In this document: positions 31,359 through 42,764 of the stretch, one piece after another
How positions within the stretch are numbered: the stretch's first letter is position 1
Layout: each line of letters starts with the position of its first letter
Assembly (NCBI GenBank): GCA_049999765.1
Contig: JBNGIQ010009169.1
Location: forward strand, 1 to 64,000
DNA: 64,000 nucleotides
Origin: Phaeoceros laevis
Lineage: Eukaryota > Anthocerotophyta > Anthocerotopsida > Notothyladales
Reading direction: 5' to 3'
The notes under the pieces: generated by a model
Told to the model about the DNA's origin: nothing
Seen by the model: only the letters and a program-made list of their open reading frames with translations
Database searches by the model: none
Translations under genes and position numbers: made by a program

Positions 31359-34098
31359 TCACATAGCAGCTAAGTTGCCAGTGGAGGTCGTCATAACGCC
31401 CAAACCAAGGGCCAAGTCATCACTCTGGGTGCACATAGGTTCCTGCCCAAAGCAAACTGTACTGCCAACTGTCCTGCTTGAGTTCTGCCCACATCCTAAC
31501 TCTGCTTCAATTTGCTTTACTACACTCTTCAGCTTTGCATAAATCTCCTTCCTTTCAGAGTGTCCGTCATCCTTGACGACAAAAGTATGCACCTCATTCT
31601 CGAGTTCCATCCATGTGCGCCCAGGTTCCTTTTTTACACCTGAACTCTGCATTTGTCTTCGAATCTCTGCAGCATCATCTGCCCTGCCAGCTGCAATATA
31701 GATATCTGACATGAGCACGTAAGGTGAGGCATCTGCTTGATCCAACCTCATAATGGCATCAAATGAACGTCGTCCTAGTTCCACGTTTCCACGTGTTCGG
31801 CAGGCCCCTAGCAAAGACAGCCATAAAACAGAGTCAGGGTGCACTGGGACTTCATCAATAAATTGCTCTGCCTCGTTCAGCCTCCCAGACCGCCCAAGAA
31901 GGTCCACCACACACACGTGATGTCTATTGTGAGGGGCAATGTGATAATCTTCAGCCATGGATCTGAACAGTTGCATGCCCTCATGCAGTAGCCCGGCATG
32001 GCTGCAAGCAGACAGCAAAGAGACGAAGGTGACGGAATCTGGCTGAATGCCATGCTGCAACATTTCCTGAAATAGATGGAGTGCAACGCGACCAATCCCA
32101 TACTGTGCATAACCTCCAATCATGGCATTCCAGGACACAAGGGTCTTTGCTGGCATGCTATTGAACACATTTTGTGCATCCTCCAGGCTTCCGCACTTTG
32201 CATACATGTCCATCAAAACATTACAGATTGTTACATCTGTCTGAAAGCCGTTTTCCACGATATACTCATGAACCCTTTTCCCATGATCCAAAGCAGCCAC
32301 GCTCGAACATGCTTTCAAAATGCTGATAAGTGTCACCTGATTTGGCTGCATAGCCTCCATCTGCATTGTGTGAAAAAGTCTAATTGCATCTTGGCCGCTG
32401 CCCTGCTGGGCATACGCAGATATCATTGCGTTCCAGGATACCAAATCTTTTCTTGGAAGAGTGTCAAAAACCCTGCGGGCATCCACCAAGCTCTCACATT
32501 TTGCATACATGTAAATAAGGGTGTTCCCAACAAATGTGTCTGTTAAGAAGCCCTCTTCCAAGACCTTGGAGTGAACCAGCCTTCCTACTTCAAGAGCTTC
32601 TAATATTGAGCAAGCTTTCAGAATGTTTAGCAGACATACTTTATCTGGTTGCATGCCTTCCTGTTGCATTTGCTGAAACAGCTGGAGAGCCTCATGACCA
32701 CCACCATGCTGGATGTATCCTGTCAACATTGCACTCCACGTTACCATGTTCCGGAATGTCAATCTATCAAAAACATTACGTGCATCGTCAATGCTCCCAC
32801 ATTTGGCATACATGTCCAAAAGGGTGCTACCAACGAATGCATCTGACTCATAACTAGTCTTCATGATCTCAGCATGGAGCAGTTTCCCCTGATCCAAAGC
32901 TGTGACCGCAGTGCAAGCCTTAAGGGAGCTCACAAATGTGGCTTGATTTGGTTCCATGCCCTCCTCCTGCAGCCTTTGAAAAAGGTCCATTGCATCCTGG
33001 CAACGCCCTTGTTGCCCGAAACCTGCAATCATGGCATTCCAAGTGACCAGATCCTTTGTGGGCAAAGTTTCAAACACTCGTTTTGCCTCGTCCAGGCTGC
33101 CACACTTAGCATACATGTCAACAAGGGCACTGCCAACAAACTTGCTAGACTCATGTCCACATTCCACCACATGAGCATGAATCCTCACGCCCCCCTTTAA
33201 AGCTGCAGCATTCGTACAAGCCTTGAGTACCGCAACAAACACATAGTCATCCGGTTCAGCCAGCGATGCCCGCATCTTGTAGAACAATTGTATGGCCTCC
33301 TCAGCTTGCCCGAGGTCACCATAGGCTGATATTATAGCTGGCCAGACCAGCTTGCTGGGAGCAGGCAGCTTCTCGAACACTTGTCGTGCTTCTATCATTT
33401 TCCCACATGAAGCATACATGCGAATAAGGTGGTGCGCAAAATGATCGTTTGACTCGAACCCACACTTAATACCAAGAGAATGCACAGCCTTGCCGATTGC
33501 CAAATCCTCATTTTCTTTGCACCTCTTCAGGATGCGGCACAATAAACGGGTAGGAACATAACCTACTCGTGCTGCCGCAAGTCTCAAGGCCTCCAAAGCT
33601 TCTCGCAGCTGTCCCTGCCCACAGAGCTTCTTAAAGCGTCCAGAAACATCAGCAGTTTCGTCCTGCCTTCGAAACCTACAAAAACAAGGTCATAGAATGT
33701 TACAGCTTAAACGTCGCCCAGTTGCAACCAGCATAAAAAATACCCAGTTGAGGCTTTGCATGTAACCTGTCCAACAAGGATCTGAATCAACGTCAATGGG
33801 TAAGCTGTTGCATGTCCGCAATTTGCAAGGAGAGGCAGCCAGACCTCGTGCTGTTCCGCATTCGGTTCTCCTGACGTCCGCCATTTCCAGACCGGCGATC
33901 CCATTCTCCAGACTCGCACTCACTTTCTTCTGCAACCCCATCAGCTTTGCAAAATGCATCAACGCCCTTCTCACTCGAAGGAATGACTCCCCCGCGGAGG
34001 CCGGATGATACAAACGGAGGCACGGACTGCGTGGCCAGAGCACCGTTCCTCCTGAGCACCAGCGCCGCAGCCGCTGCCGTCCCACGTGCTCCAGCCAT
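31359..34098 (-). CDS. PLS-class pentatricopeptide repeat protein, no DYW domain
   Basis: The main exon is 33675-31359. No ATG lies near its open start (the first codon after the clear acceptor TTTTGTAG is in FRRQDETADVSG), so a 5' exon is needed. The best candidate is 34098-33845, starting MAGARGTAAAAALVLRR, a plausible organelle transit peptide. It joins in matching phase through a weak donor (GAG|GTCTGG) to give 856 residues. PLS repeats follow from KKLCGQGQL, with repeated LVDMYAKCGS and VTWNAMIAGF-type strings. The E region is NEAEQFIDEVPVHPDS, then YVLMSDIYIAAG and RTWMELENEVHTF; the protein ends in a short unmatched tail. It would bind organellar RNA for editing or processing, without its own deaminase. 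Target unknown. Confidence 0.85.
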
Positions 34099-34202
34099 CC
34101 CATCAGACAGGCAGCCAGGACTCGACCAGATCTTACCGACCTATCTAACAAGGCCCAACCATCCAGCACGACCATCTCTTCTTCCTCCTCGGACAGATAC
34201 AA

Positions 34203-35889
34203 GTGCTCGCCTCATCTAACTCATCCACATCCTCCAGCCACAGTCCAGCTCGCCTCCTTGGAGAGAGCTCTCCGACGGTCCCTAAGCCGCTAAGCTCAAG
34301 CCCTGCCGCCTCCAACAAAAAACAGCAACGACAGTGGGAAACGGGCTATTTCCGAGCCCCTATCAACGAAAGTCCCACAAACCCGCGTCCCCCAACTACC
34401 CAACGCGGTTCCAGATCTAGCGTAGCTTGCAAGTGTCGACCCAGAACTGCGAGGTGACCAGAGCCGAGTGTACATATTTCGCAAGTATCGCCGTGCTGCG
34501 AATCTCCGCCCCCTTTTGCCTTTCTTTGGCAAACTGGCAGTGGCAAGCATAACTACAGTCGGAGAAACCTGCCTGGACCCCGGTTTACGGGCCCGCCAGT
34601 GGGCTGGACGTGGCAGGAATTCTTGTCGTCTCGCCTATTTTCCTGGCGACTTGTGCCCTAACCGTGTGCACAACATGTGTAACTCAGACACAAGTGGAAC
34701 GTGACACATTCCCAATACCATAGTGCTTGCACCACCCAGGCGCATCGTCCTTTTGTGTCCGGGTTTACCCTCCTCCATTTTGTCGCTCTAATTAGAATCG
34801 ATCTTCGCTTCCCTCTACACTAGACTAGCATAACATGGCGACTTACTTCTAGTGGGCTTGGATCTAAGCAATCCTCCATGAAGCTATTGCCTCCTTTCTG
34901 CCTCCTAAACGTATGCACAGGCCCAATAAGATCCCTAACAATCAACTTGAATGTGACTAACATCTCGGACAATGACAAAGTGGAGTAGCAATTCAAAATT
35001 TTTCCAACACAATTCCACTCACCCACAAGCACATAACAAAGTCTCTTCTTCTTAGAAGTCATGCTTCTTTTTGAATTTGCATTTCCATGTATTGCTTCAA
35101 CATTCACCTTCTAGCCTTCTACCAGCTTGGTTTTTGGGAGAAGGAAGAACTTTTCTACACTCTCGCTCGTGCCTTTGGCGAAAAGCCACTTGGTAGACCA
35201 CTCGGTTATTCCTGGTTGAACGAGTTTTTGCTAAGGAACGACAAAACGCATGGATGTTGAAAAAGGAAAGGAGCGTGCGGTCACATTGCGGAGCGAGAAA
35301 GAAGGAGCTTAGGGTTGGTCATGCAGGGGAGCGTGGGACGGTCAGGATGGGCTGGATGAAGGCCAAGGAACGGTCTCTCGGTTCGAGCTGGCTCCCGCCC
35401 CTGGCGCGTACGGCTCGTGCGTCATCGGGTCGCCTAACTCTGGCGAAACCTGTGCCCTAATCGTGATTAGGGCCCGAAGAAGGGCATTCACTGGCCGGCA
35501 CATTTTTTCAAAAAATGTGGCCCTGCTGTCGTCGTGCATTTTTCAAATGCTCGGTGTTTCGCCAGCTTCGCCCGCGAGCGAGTCCTCTTCCCTCCTCTAC
35601 TGTACTCTCCCGCCTACGGTCCTCCTCTCTCTCTCCGCGGGTCGAGCTTGGCTGCCTGCTTCCTCTCTTTCTCCGTTGCGGTGCCCGCTCACTCGCGCAC
35701 TCTTCTCCCGCTCGCCTCCGCTTCCGGCTCCCCCCGCAGCGCATCGTCTGCCGTTCTCCAGGCAGCCGCTTGCTTGCACCGGACCACTTCACCCGGAGCA
35801 GTGCTCCTCGGCTCGCGTATCGCAGCGGCGGCGGCGGTGCAGGAAGGGAGGAGGACGCCGTCGGTGGCGGTAGCGACTCGGATCTGATC
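34203..35889. other. Intergenic, promoter side of actin, no gene seen
   Basis: About 1.7 kb between the divergent PPR gene (minus) and actin (plus). Overlapping open frames at 35,460-35,900 lie in CT-rich sequence without known motifs; this is probably the actin promoter and untranslated leader. Confidence 0.5.
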
Positions 35890-36041
35890 GGGTGTGCAAG
35901 GTGAGGTGGTTGTGGTAGCGGATCACGTCTTGTGAGCCTTGTAGTGGGACCGATTGGGTAGCTGCTCGGAGGGGGTGTGCAAGGTCACGTAGTTGTGGTG
36001 GCAGATCACGTCTTCTGAGATGAGTAGTGCGGCCGACTGGG
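35890..36041. repeat. Imperfect tandem duplication (83-bp period) in the actin leader region
   Basis: GGGTGTGCAAGGT followed by GTTGTGGT and GATCACGTCTT occurs at 35890 and again at 35973, with about 70 bp conserved per copy. The first copy contains GTGCAAG|GTGAGG, a possible donor for the leader intron that ends in CTTACAG before the actin ATG. Confidence 0.7.
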
Positions 36042-36399
36042 ACTTTGCTAGCTACATGCAAAAAAAGTGGTCTGCTTTTGTGCGGTGCGAGCTTTTCTTT
36101 GTTTCCAGATTGCGGATCATGTATTATGGCTTTCTTGGTTGTGTCTTCTGTCGTTCCGTCGATCTGCTCATGTAGCAGTGTGCGCGGCCTTGGCTGTTTA
36201 AGCGGATCGAGGTTGTAAGGCCGTGTTGTCAGCATCAGCACTGGCAACAGTTTTAGGGATCTTATGTCATGAAATGGTTCATTTTGATAATTGTTCTGCT
36301 TTTGAGGTCGTTTACTAGGACAGTCCTTGATCATGCGAGTGCCAGATCTGCGGGAAATGTCCTGATTGTAAGTGTCTGTTCTTACAGAAAAGACAAACC

Positions 36400-37046
36400 A
36401 TGGCCGACAGTGAGGATGTCCAGCCCCTTGTCTGCGACAACGGCTCTGGAATGGTTAAGGTACGCTGTTTGAGCTGCCAACTTTGCATGTATCATGTCCT
36501 GTCGAGGTTAAGTACAAGGGTCGGTTTGGAGCTAACAGTCTGGTTACTGTCTGATCAGGCTGGATTCGCTGGAGATGATGCACCCCGAGCTGTGTTTCCC
36601 AGTATTGTTGGACGCCCAAGGCACACCGGTGTCATGGTGGGTATGGGCCAGAAGGATGCCTACGTTGGAGATGAGGCGCAGTCCAAGCGTGGCATTCTGA
36701 CATTGAAGTACCCCATTGAGCATGGTATTGTGACCAACTGGGATGACATGGAGAAGATCTGGCACCACACTTTCTACAATGAGCTGCGAGTTGCTCCAGA
36801 GGAGCACCCTGTGTTGTTGACTGAGGCTCCTCTGAACCCTAAGGCCAATCGTGAGAAGATGACACAAATCATGTTCGAGACCTTCAATGTCCCGGCTATG
36901 TATGTTGCTATTCAGGCCGTCCTGTCTCTGTATGCCAGTGGGCGTACAACTGGTAAGGTTTTGCAGATGTATGATCTAAATTTTTTCCTTTTTTGTAATT
37001 TGGTTAGGTGGCTTCTGGTCCTGAACTTGTAAGGTTTTTGGACGTG

Positions 37047-37077
<31 letters not shown>

Positions 37078-37844
37078 CACCCACACTGTGCCCATCTATG
37101 AGGGTTATGCACTGCCTCATGCTATTCTTCGTCTGGATCTTGCTGGAAGAGATCTGACAGACTCTCTCATGAAGATCCTCACAGAGCGTGGGTACTCCTT
37201 CACCACCACAGCAGAGCGGGAAATTGTCCGTGACATGAAGGAGAAGTTGGCCTATGTTGCCATTGATTTTGAGCAGGAAATGGACACCGCTCGCACCAGC
37301 TCCTCACTTGAGAAGAGCTATGAGCTCCCTGACGGACAGGTTATCACCATTGGAAGTGAGCGATTCAGGTGTCCTGAAGTCCTCTTCAACCCATCTCTGA
37401 TTGGTATGGAAGCAGCAGGTATCCATGAGACCACTTACAACTCTATCATGAAGTGTGATGTGGATATCCGTAAGGACTTGTATGGTAACATTGTCCTCAG
37501 TGGAGGAACAACCATGTTCCCTGGTATTGCTGACCGAATGAGCAAGGAGATCACAGCTCTGGCTCCTAGCAGCATGAAGATTAAGGTGGTTGCACCTCCC
37601 GAAAGGAAGTACAGTGTCTGGATTGGAGGGTCAATCCTAGCTTCCCTGAGCACCTTCCAGCAGGTACAGTGACAATCCTGGTTTCTGGTGTATGGCGGAT
37701 GGGTCAGAGTTTCCTGCTTCTTGCTTCGGGTGTAATGTTGTTGAGATGCTAAACACTGTCTTTTGAAATCTGATGCAGATGTGGATTGCCAAGGGAGAGT
37801 ACGACGAATCTGGCCCGTCAATCGTCCACAGGAAGTGCTTCTAG
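36400..37844 (+). CDS. ACT: Actin
   Basis: Exons 36400-36459, 36559-36952, 37050-37663 and 37779-37844 give 1134 nt, exactly the 377 residues of plant actins. The start [17 protein letters not shown], the nucleotide-binding [16 protein letters not shown], and the end SIVHRKCF are all diagnostic. The three introns fall after codon 20, inside codon 152 and after codon 356, the classic plant actin positions. An acceptor (CTTACAG) 14 bp upstream of the ATG indicates an additional 5' leader intron, as in many plant actins. Actin polymerises into cytoplasmic filaments for transport, growth and division. No anomalies are seen in the reading frame. Confidence 0.98.
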
Positions 37845-38376
37845 GCTGTTTCAGTATCAATTTTTTTAAGCCAGGCCCTAGTAGCGGGATCCTTGTTTCT
37901 TTGGACAAAGCTTATAGCCCGTGTGAGCGTTTGTCAGAGTGATGCGAGTCAAGTGTCAGGTGGGTTAGATAGTATGGTTTGTAAAAATAGAGGTAGCAAG
38001 ATTGAGGCGGGTATGAGAACGTTTTCTAGGAACTATACCGCCGGATATTCCCTTAGCTCATTGGTACAGGATCCGGATTACTTCCTGCAATCTGGCCCTG
38101 CGCTAAATTTTTACCTGTATGGCCTTCGAGATAATACAGATGTTGAGCAGTTTGCTCAATCGGAGTGTTTCTGGCGTCATGTGCATCACACTCGTTGGAC
38201 TACGATTAGTCAAATTTGGCGAAGGGACTGGTTGTTTCAAGCTCATTAAAGCTCAAATTTTGTCCAGTCGAGGTTGCCTTCGGGTGAAGCAAGGGGCCAG
38301 AAGGCCATTGATACGTAATTTTTTTGTAAATTTGTTGTCGTGCTACTAACAGAGTTGATAAGTTACATGAAAGGGG
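37845..38376. other. Intergenic between convergent actin and GH79 genes
   Basis: About 530 bp between two stop codons facing each other. It presumably contains both 3' UTRs and no gene. Confidence 0.6.
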
Positions 38377-40860
38377 TCAAGAGAAGCAAGCAGGGACATA
38401 CGCATCCCGCACTTCTACAAAGACAATGGAGAGGGGCTGGATCACGATGGCCTGGTAAACGGGCACTTTTACGGCCTCCAAAGTAGGAAGCTGTCCTCCT
38501 GCTGTGACCAGTAATGGTCGCCCATTGAGCCGGACGGTCTGGCTGTGCAGCGAATCGGCAGTGAGGTGGTATTCGAGCCTTGGCCGAGCCTGCATGGACT
38601 GCCCGGATGATAAACTGTCCAGCACTCGAGCGGACACGGGATCTCTGCCTTGTCTGTTCGCGAGTTGCTCGGACGAGAAGATGCCGACGTTGTACTGCGT
38701 CTGGTTGCTGTAGTTGAGCAGGATGAGTGTCATGCTTTCCTGAATTGATGAAAACAGCAAGAGAGGATGAGATCAATTCGCAACAGTGAGAACATAGCTG
38801 AAACTTAGGGCAAGTCGGGGTCTCCACCTCATCCTCTTTGTTGCAATGTGCGTAGGTACGCAGATGAGTAGTGGCTGGTATGAGCTGTGTGTCTAGCACC
38901 TTGGTGCCTACCAGCCGGCTCCATAGCAGGGCGCTGCATTGCCAAGACAAGATGAAAAAGATCGGATGCACGCATATTGTTTGTTGACGATTTGGAGCAG
39001 AAGGACGTCAAGGACGAGAAGGCCAACCTGTAGAAGTCGGGGTTTGGATGGAAGGTTGTGGTGTTGAGCAGCCCGTAGTTTCCTCCAATAAGGGACTGCC
39101 TGCAGAAGGCTTTGTTGTTGAATTTGGCTGCCATGCCAAGTTCGTCCACGTACCTGGAGCAATGGAAGGACGTGAGTGTGATGCAGGTGTGGTGGCACGG
39201 AGAGCCAATAGTTGCTGCCAGGTAGAGTTACCAGAAGCCTGAGACGAAGGAGTCCGTTACAAGGTGACGGCCGCTGTTGTAAGCTCCTCCTGCCTCACCA
39301 ATCCAAGCCACTGTGGAAGGAGCGTGCTTTGCCAATACGTCCTGCACTGCATTGTAGGTGTCTGCTTCTCTCCCGACGTAGTCAGGGTTTAAGATCTTAT
39401 CCACCAGTCCTGCGTCTTTGCCTGAACGTATCGCTGCCTGTCAGGGTTCACCAGGTTTCTCCACAAGCATGCAATGACAGGTCAGAGTATTACCTGCTCC
39501 CAGGTTGTAGATGTGCCTGCTGGAGACATCGACTACACCATCACCGGTCGTGTCGAACAGTTCTGCGTACCAGGTCTGGTCGAAGAAGCTGTCTGGTGCT
39601 ACTAAGAGGGGTTTTCTGGGAGCTCCTGTGTAGATTTCTTTGATGACAGTCTTGAGTTTCCTCACATCCTCAGCAAATTGTTTCGCAGATATTGTGGTGC
39701 CAACCCCTTGGCCTCCCAGCTCGTTGCCTTAAACAATAGGAGCACACTGTTCGTCAGATTCCTCCGGAATGTGCGGAGTGGTAAGTAGAAGACGGTGGTG
39801 CCTTACCTAATTCCCAGGCCTGCACTTCGTGACCTCTGTCCACTGTGTATTGAATAAAGCTGCGAGCATTGCTAGAATCCCAAGCCCCATCATAGCCTCC
39901 ATCTGGAAGTCGGGTTCTCCCATATAGGGCATTCAGGCCAAAGGCCACTGTGGATCTGCTGGCAACAAAAATGGGTGCTCAGGCAGTTCCAAATTATCTT
40001 CACAGTGCAGTGCTCAGCAGGATGGCGACTCGCTTACCCTGTCCTTAAGAACAATCTGTTCAGGGAATCCCAACGGGACATAGGGAGACAACCCCCGGAA
40101 AATCCGAACATCTCGGAGCTGTTATGTAGCAGTGGAGTGCAGGGACCGGACTCGGTTCCCACGTCGTACACTACCTGGTCCTGGAGTGAGCCCCCTAACC
40201 GAATTTTGAATGGTTTCAGAGCTGCGAGCAAGAATTTACAGGTATTGTCAGAGGCTCCACAATCTATGTTCAGGTCGGGCCTGTGCTTGGAAGTCATTAA
40301 GCTACCTGAGAGAGCTTTCTCCAGCAAGGGATCTGTGATGTCCTGCGAGCAAAAAATTTATCCACCTCAGGAGAGTAATAAACTGTGGTGCCCGCACTTA
40401 CAGCCAGAAGAGCTTCACCGTGTGGTGAATAGCTGACAGATTACTTGCACCAGACAGGAGCTTCACCGGCGCATCATTGAATTTGAATTTTCAGTTCATG
40501 GATTTTGCAAACCGGATGGAAAACACACACCAGATTGAGGAGGGATGCATTCCCCCAACTACAAGTGCCGTAGTCGCATTTTTCAGGAGGCCACCAATCC
40601 AAAGTGCCGCAGAGGAAGTCGTCATCAACAGTAGCAATGCTGGCGTCTGTTGTCACCACAATTTCAACCGACTGCTGAGATGTAAAGAATGGCAGAAGCT
40701 TTCTTGTCCTCCAGGCACCGCGGTGATACTTGATTCCGCTGGTAATGGAAGGCAAGACTTCTTGCCATGGCCCTACTTGCTCAGAACCTTGAATGACACT
40801 GCAGTGCTGCAGCAACAGCAGCAGGAAAATCCCGAGCGCCATAATGTAAGCTGATGTCAT
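38377..40860 (-). CDS. GH79 heparanase-like beta-glucuronidase, nine exons
   Basis: Exons 40860-40531, 40342-40306, 40221-40038, 39955-39807, 39727-39494, 39421-39232, 39153-39028, 38933-38828 and 38739-38377 sum to 1719 nt (572 residues), with all phases consistent. The first ATG (40860) leads a signal peptide (MALGIFLLLLLQHC). Family landmarks: TVDDDFLCGTLDWWPPEKCD, CSWGNASLLNL, KIRLGGSLQDQVVYDVG and the FGLNAL region. The acid/base is Glu236 in WELGNELGG and the nucleophile Glu354 in AWIGEAGGAYNSG. Plant members (AtGUS type) remove glucuronic acid from arabinogalactan proteins in the apoplast, affecting cell elongation. Alternative acceptors three bases apart at exon 4 would change one residue. 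The length and both catalytic glutamates indicate an active enzyme. Confidence 0.92.
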
Positions 40861-41269
40861 TGCCTTGAGTGTTTCCTCCACGCTGTAGTGTGCGTGGGTA
40901 TGGCTTCAAGTTGCTGGTCAGGTGGGTGTCAGCAATAACTTATGAATTCGATGTTCTGCCCTTCTCCAACAGCAGATGATGACCAAGTAAATGGATGGTA
41001 CCGAGCAGGAAGCTTGAATGCGCGCCAGCAAAGACCGCACTCGGAAACACTGAAGCGTGTGAAGGGAACGGAATATACGAGTTCAAAAAGCCTCTAATCA
41101 GTATTTAGACTACATTCACTACAACACGTTTGGGGGACAAGAGGGTTTACGTCGGGACACTTGTACGTTCCTGGAGCCCTAATGCTGACTGGCTGCATGT
41201 TCTTGCCAAAGTTTGTTGAAGGCTGTGGTGAATCTGAAGCCTTCTGGAATACGTATAGCAGCGAGCCGA
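40861..41269. promoter_or_regulatory. Divergent upstream region of GH79 and SDHAF4 genes
   Basis: About 410 bp between two divergent start codons, probably a shared promoter. No element can be assigned with confidence. Confidence 0.45.
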
Positions 41270-41674
41270 ATGGTTTGCGGACGAGTGGCTGGAGCCGCTG
41301 CTAAATGTTTCAGGCGGTTTGTCGCTCACAATACTCTTACCTGCATTAGGGTCTCTGAGATGAATCCTTCGCGACTGGCATCAGGAGCTACAAGGGCCTC
41401 CGTGCCCAGGCAACAACTGTTCCTTCAATCTAGCATGTCCCGAGGGTTTGCAGCATCCCAGGAACCTGAGAAGGTGGCGGTGGATCCTCCAGCTGCAGCA
41501 GGGGCAGTGGCACCTCCCGAGGAAAAAGAGGAAGAAGGGACAGAGCAGGAACGGGAGGAGCAGGACGATGGCGAATTTCGGAACGAGCAGACGGGGGAGA
41601 TCGGAGGTCCAAGGGGGCCAGAGCCGACTCGATTTGGAGACTGGGAGAAAGGGGGACGTTGCTCAGATTTTTGA
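41270..41674 (+). CDS. SDHAF4: Succinate dehydrogenase assembly factor 4, mitochondrial
   Basis: Intronless, 134 residues from ATG 41270. An Arg/Ala/Ser-rich N terminus ([11 protein letters not shown]) is typical of mitochondrial import, followed by an acidic linker ([18 protein letters not shown]). The C-terminal block [20 protein letters not shown], then [10 protein letters not shown], is the hallmark of SDHAF4. SDHAF4 binds the flavinylated SDH1 subunit and promotes its assembly into complex II. The frame is open upstream but has no ATG there. The whole conserved motif is intact. Confidence 0.95.
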   Translation: MVCGRVAGAAAKCFRRFVAHNTLTCIRVSEMNPSRLASGATRASVPRQQLFLQSSMSRGFAASQEPEKVAVDPPAAAGAVAPPEEKEEEGTEQEREEQDDGEFRNEQTGEIGGPRGPEPTRFGDWEKGGRCSDF

Positions 41675-41907
41675 GCATCCCATCGGTTGGTGTCTGCACT
41701 GTCCTTGCATTCTCCAAGACGGGCCCGCTGTTTGTTTACAGTTGTAGGCGGAAGGACGGGCACGCTTGTCGTGCTGTCTTGTGAACAATAGATCTGTAAG
41801 CAAATCTTTAGGAGGCACACATGCTTGGATTGTTTAAGCTTCCAACATACTGGTAGCATAGGGAAACAATCAGATGCTAACCCTAGAAGATCTTTCCGAC
41901 AGGTTCA

Positions 41908-42252
41908 TCAGTCGGGAACGTCGCGGGATTCCCCAGTCGGGGAATCGTCAACAGGACGGCCTTCTTTATCAAACAGCAGTTTGTTTCTACCACCCGACCT
42001 TGACGTCGAGCTCCACTGGCCGAACCTGTCTCTAAGCTTCAGAGGGGATGTTTGCCTTTCTGCTGAAAGCCAACTTTCCGGAAGCATGGATGGACCGGGT
42101 CGCAGCAGAAAATGAAGCAGGAGAAGGAGGCAACAGAAGGCAGTGATTAGCCCGTTGCAGGACCAGACACACCAGCGACGCAATCGGCGATCCAGAGGCG
42201 CAGCTTTGGGTGGCCCGGAACGCCTAGTCCGCCTACCGGCGGAGGACATCAT
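41908..42252 (-). CDS. Hypothetical small single-pass membrane or secreted protein
   Basis: A 114-residue frame opening with two ATG codons at 42252. A basic N terminus (RRTRRSGPP, DRRLRR) precedes one hydrophobic segment (LITAFCCLLLLLHFLL), then a polar tail rich in Ser, Arg, Asp and Gly. The layout fits a type II membrane protein or a secreted-peptide precursor; no known peptide motif was recognised. It could be a chance frame. It lies about 230 bp from the SDHAF4 stop on the opposite strand. Confidence 0.35.
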   Translation of the reverse strand: MMSSAGRRTRRSGPPKAAPLDRRLRRWCVWSCNGLITAFCCLLLLLHFLLRPGPSMLPESWLSAERQTSPLKLRDRFGQWSSTSRSGGRNKLLFDKEGRPVDDSPTGESRDVPD

Positions 42253-42764
42253 TGTGGTGGCCGTGGTGGCCCTAACAAAGGTGGAGTGCTCTACGGAGAG
42301 AACTGCTCTGCCGAAAGAGGAACTTTATTAACGCTTTAAGGCACAGTAGTGGTGGTTCCGAGGTGAGGGCAGTGTAACCCTAGTTCAACTGTGAGAACTG
42401 TAAGATCAGGCTTCGAGCTGCAGCCTTCTTAGCGTCCTTAACCCGCGACTTGGGAGTACTCGTGGCTCGTATCGCTTCTGCATTGCCTGGCTGATAGACC
42501 TCCACTGAGCATGTGAACCTGCACATGCCATAGCTGATTGAGTTTCATGTAAAGTGGCTCTTGCTGAGAATGCCACTCAAATGATAAGTCGACTGACTTT
42601 TTGTTGGTGTTCTCTGTCACAATGTACTTGGGTGAACTCCAGTGATTTCTCAGACAGAACTTTAGCAATTCCTGCTTGGCTACGTTGTTTGCAATTGTCT
42701 CGCCAGCTGAACAGCAACATTTTCTCAGTGATCAACTTACCAAAGCCACAGCGTTGATGCTCAA
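42253..42764. other. Intergenic, no gene seen
   Basis: About 500 bp between the small ORF and the 3' end of the RNase III-like gene. Nothing recognisable. Confidence 0.5.

Noticed and set aside
35463-35904. Several overlapping frames of 60-136 codons before actin
   Set aside because: They sit in CT/GC-rich leader DNA, disagree in frame and strand, and have no motif.
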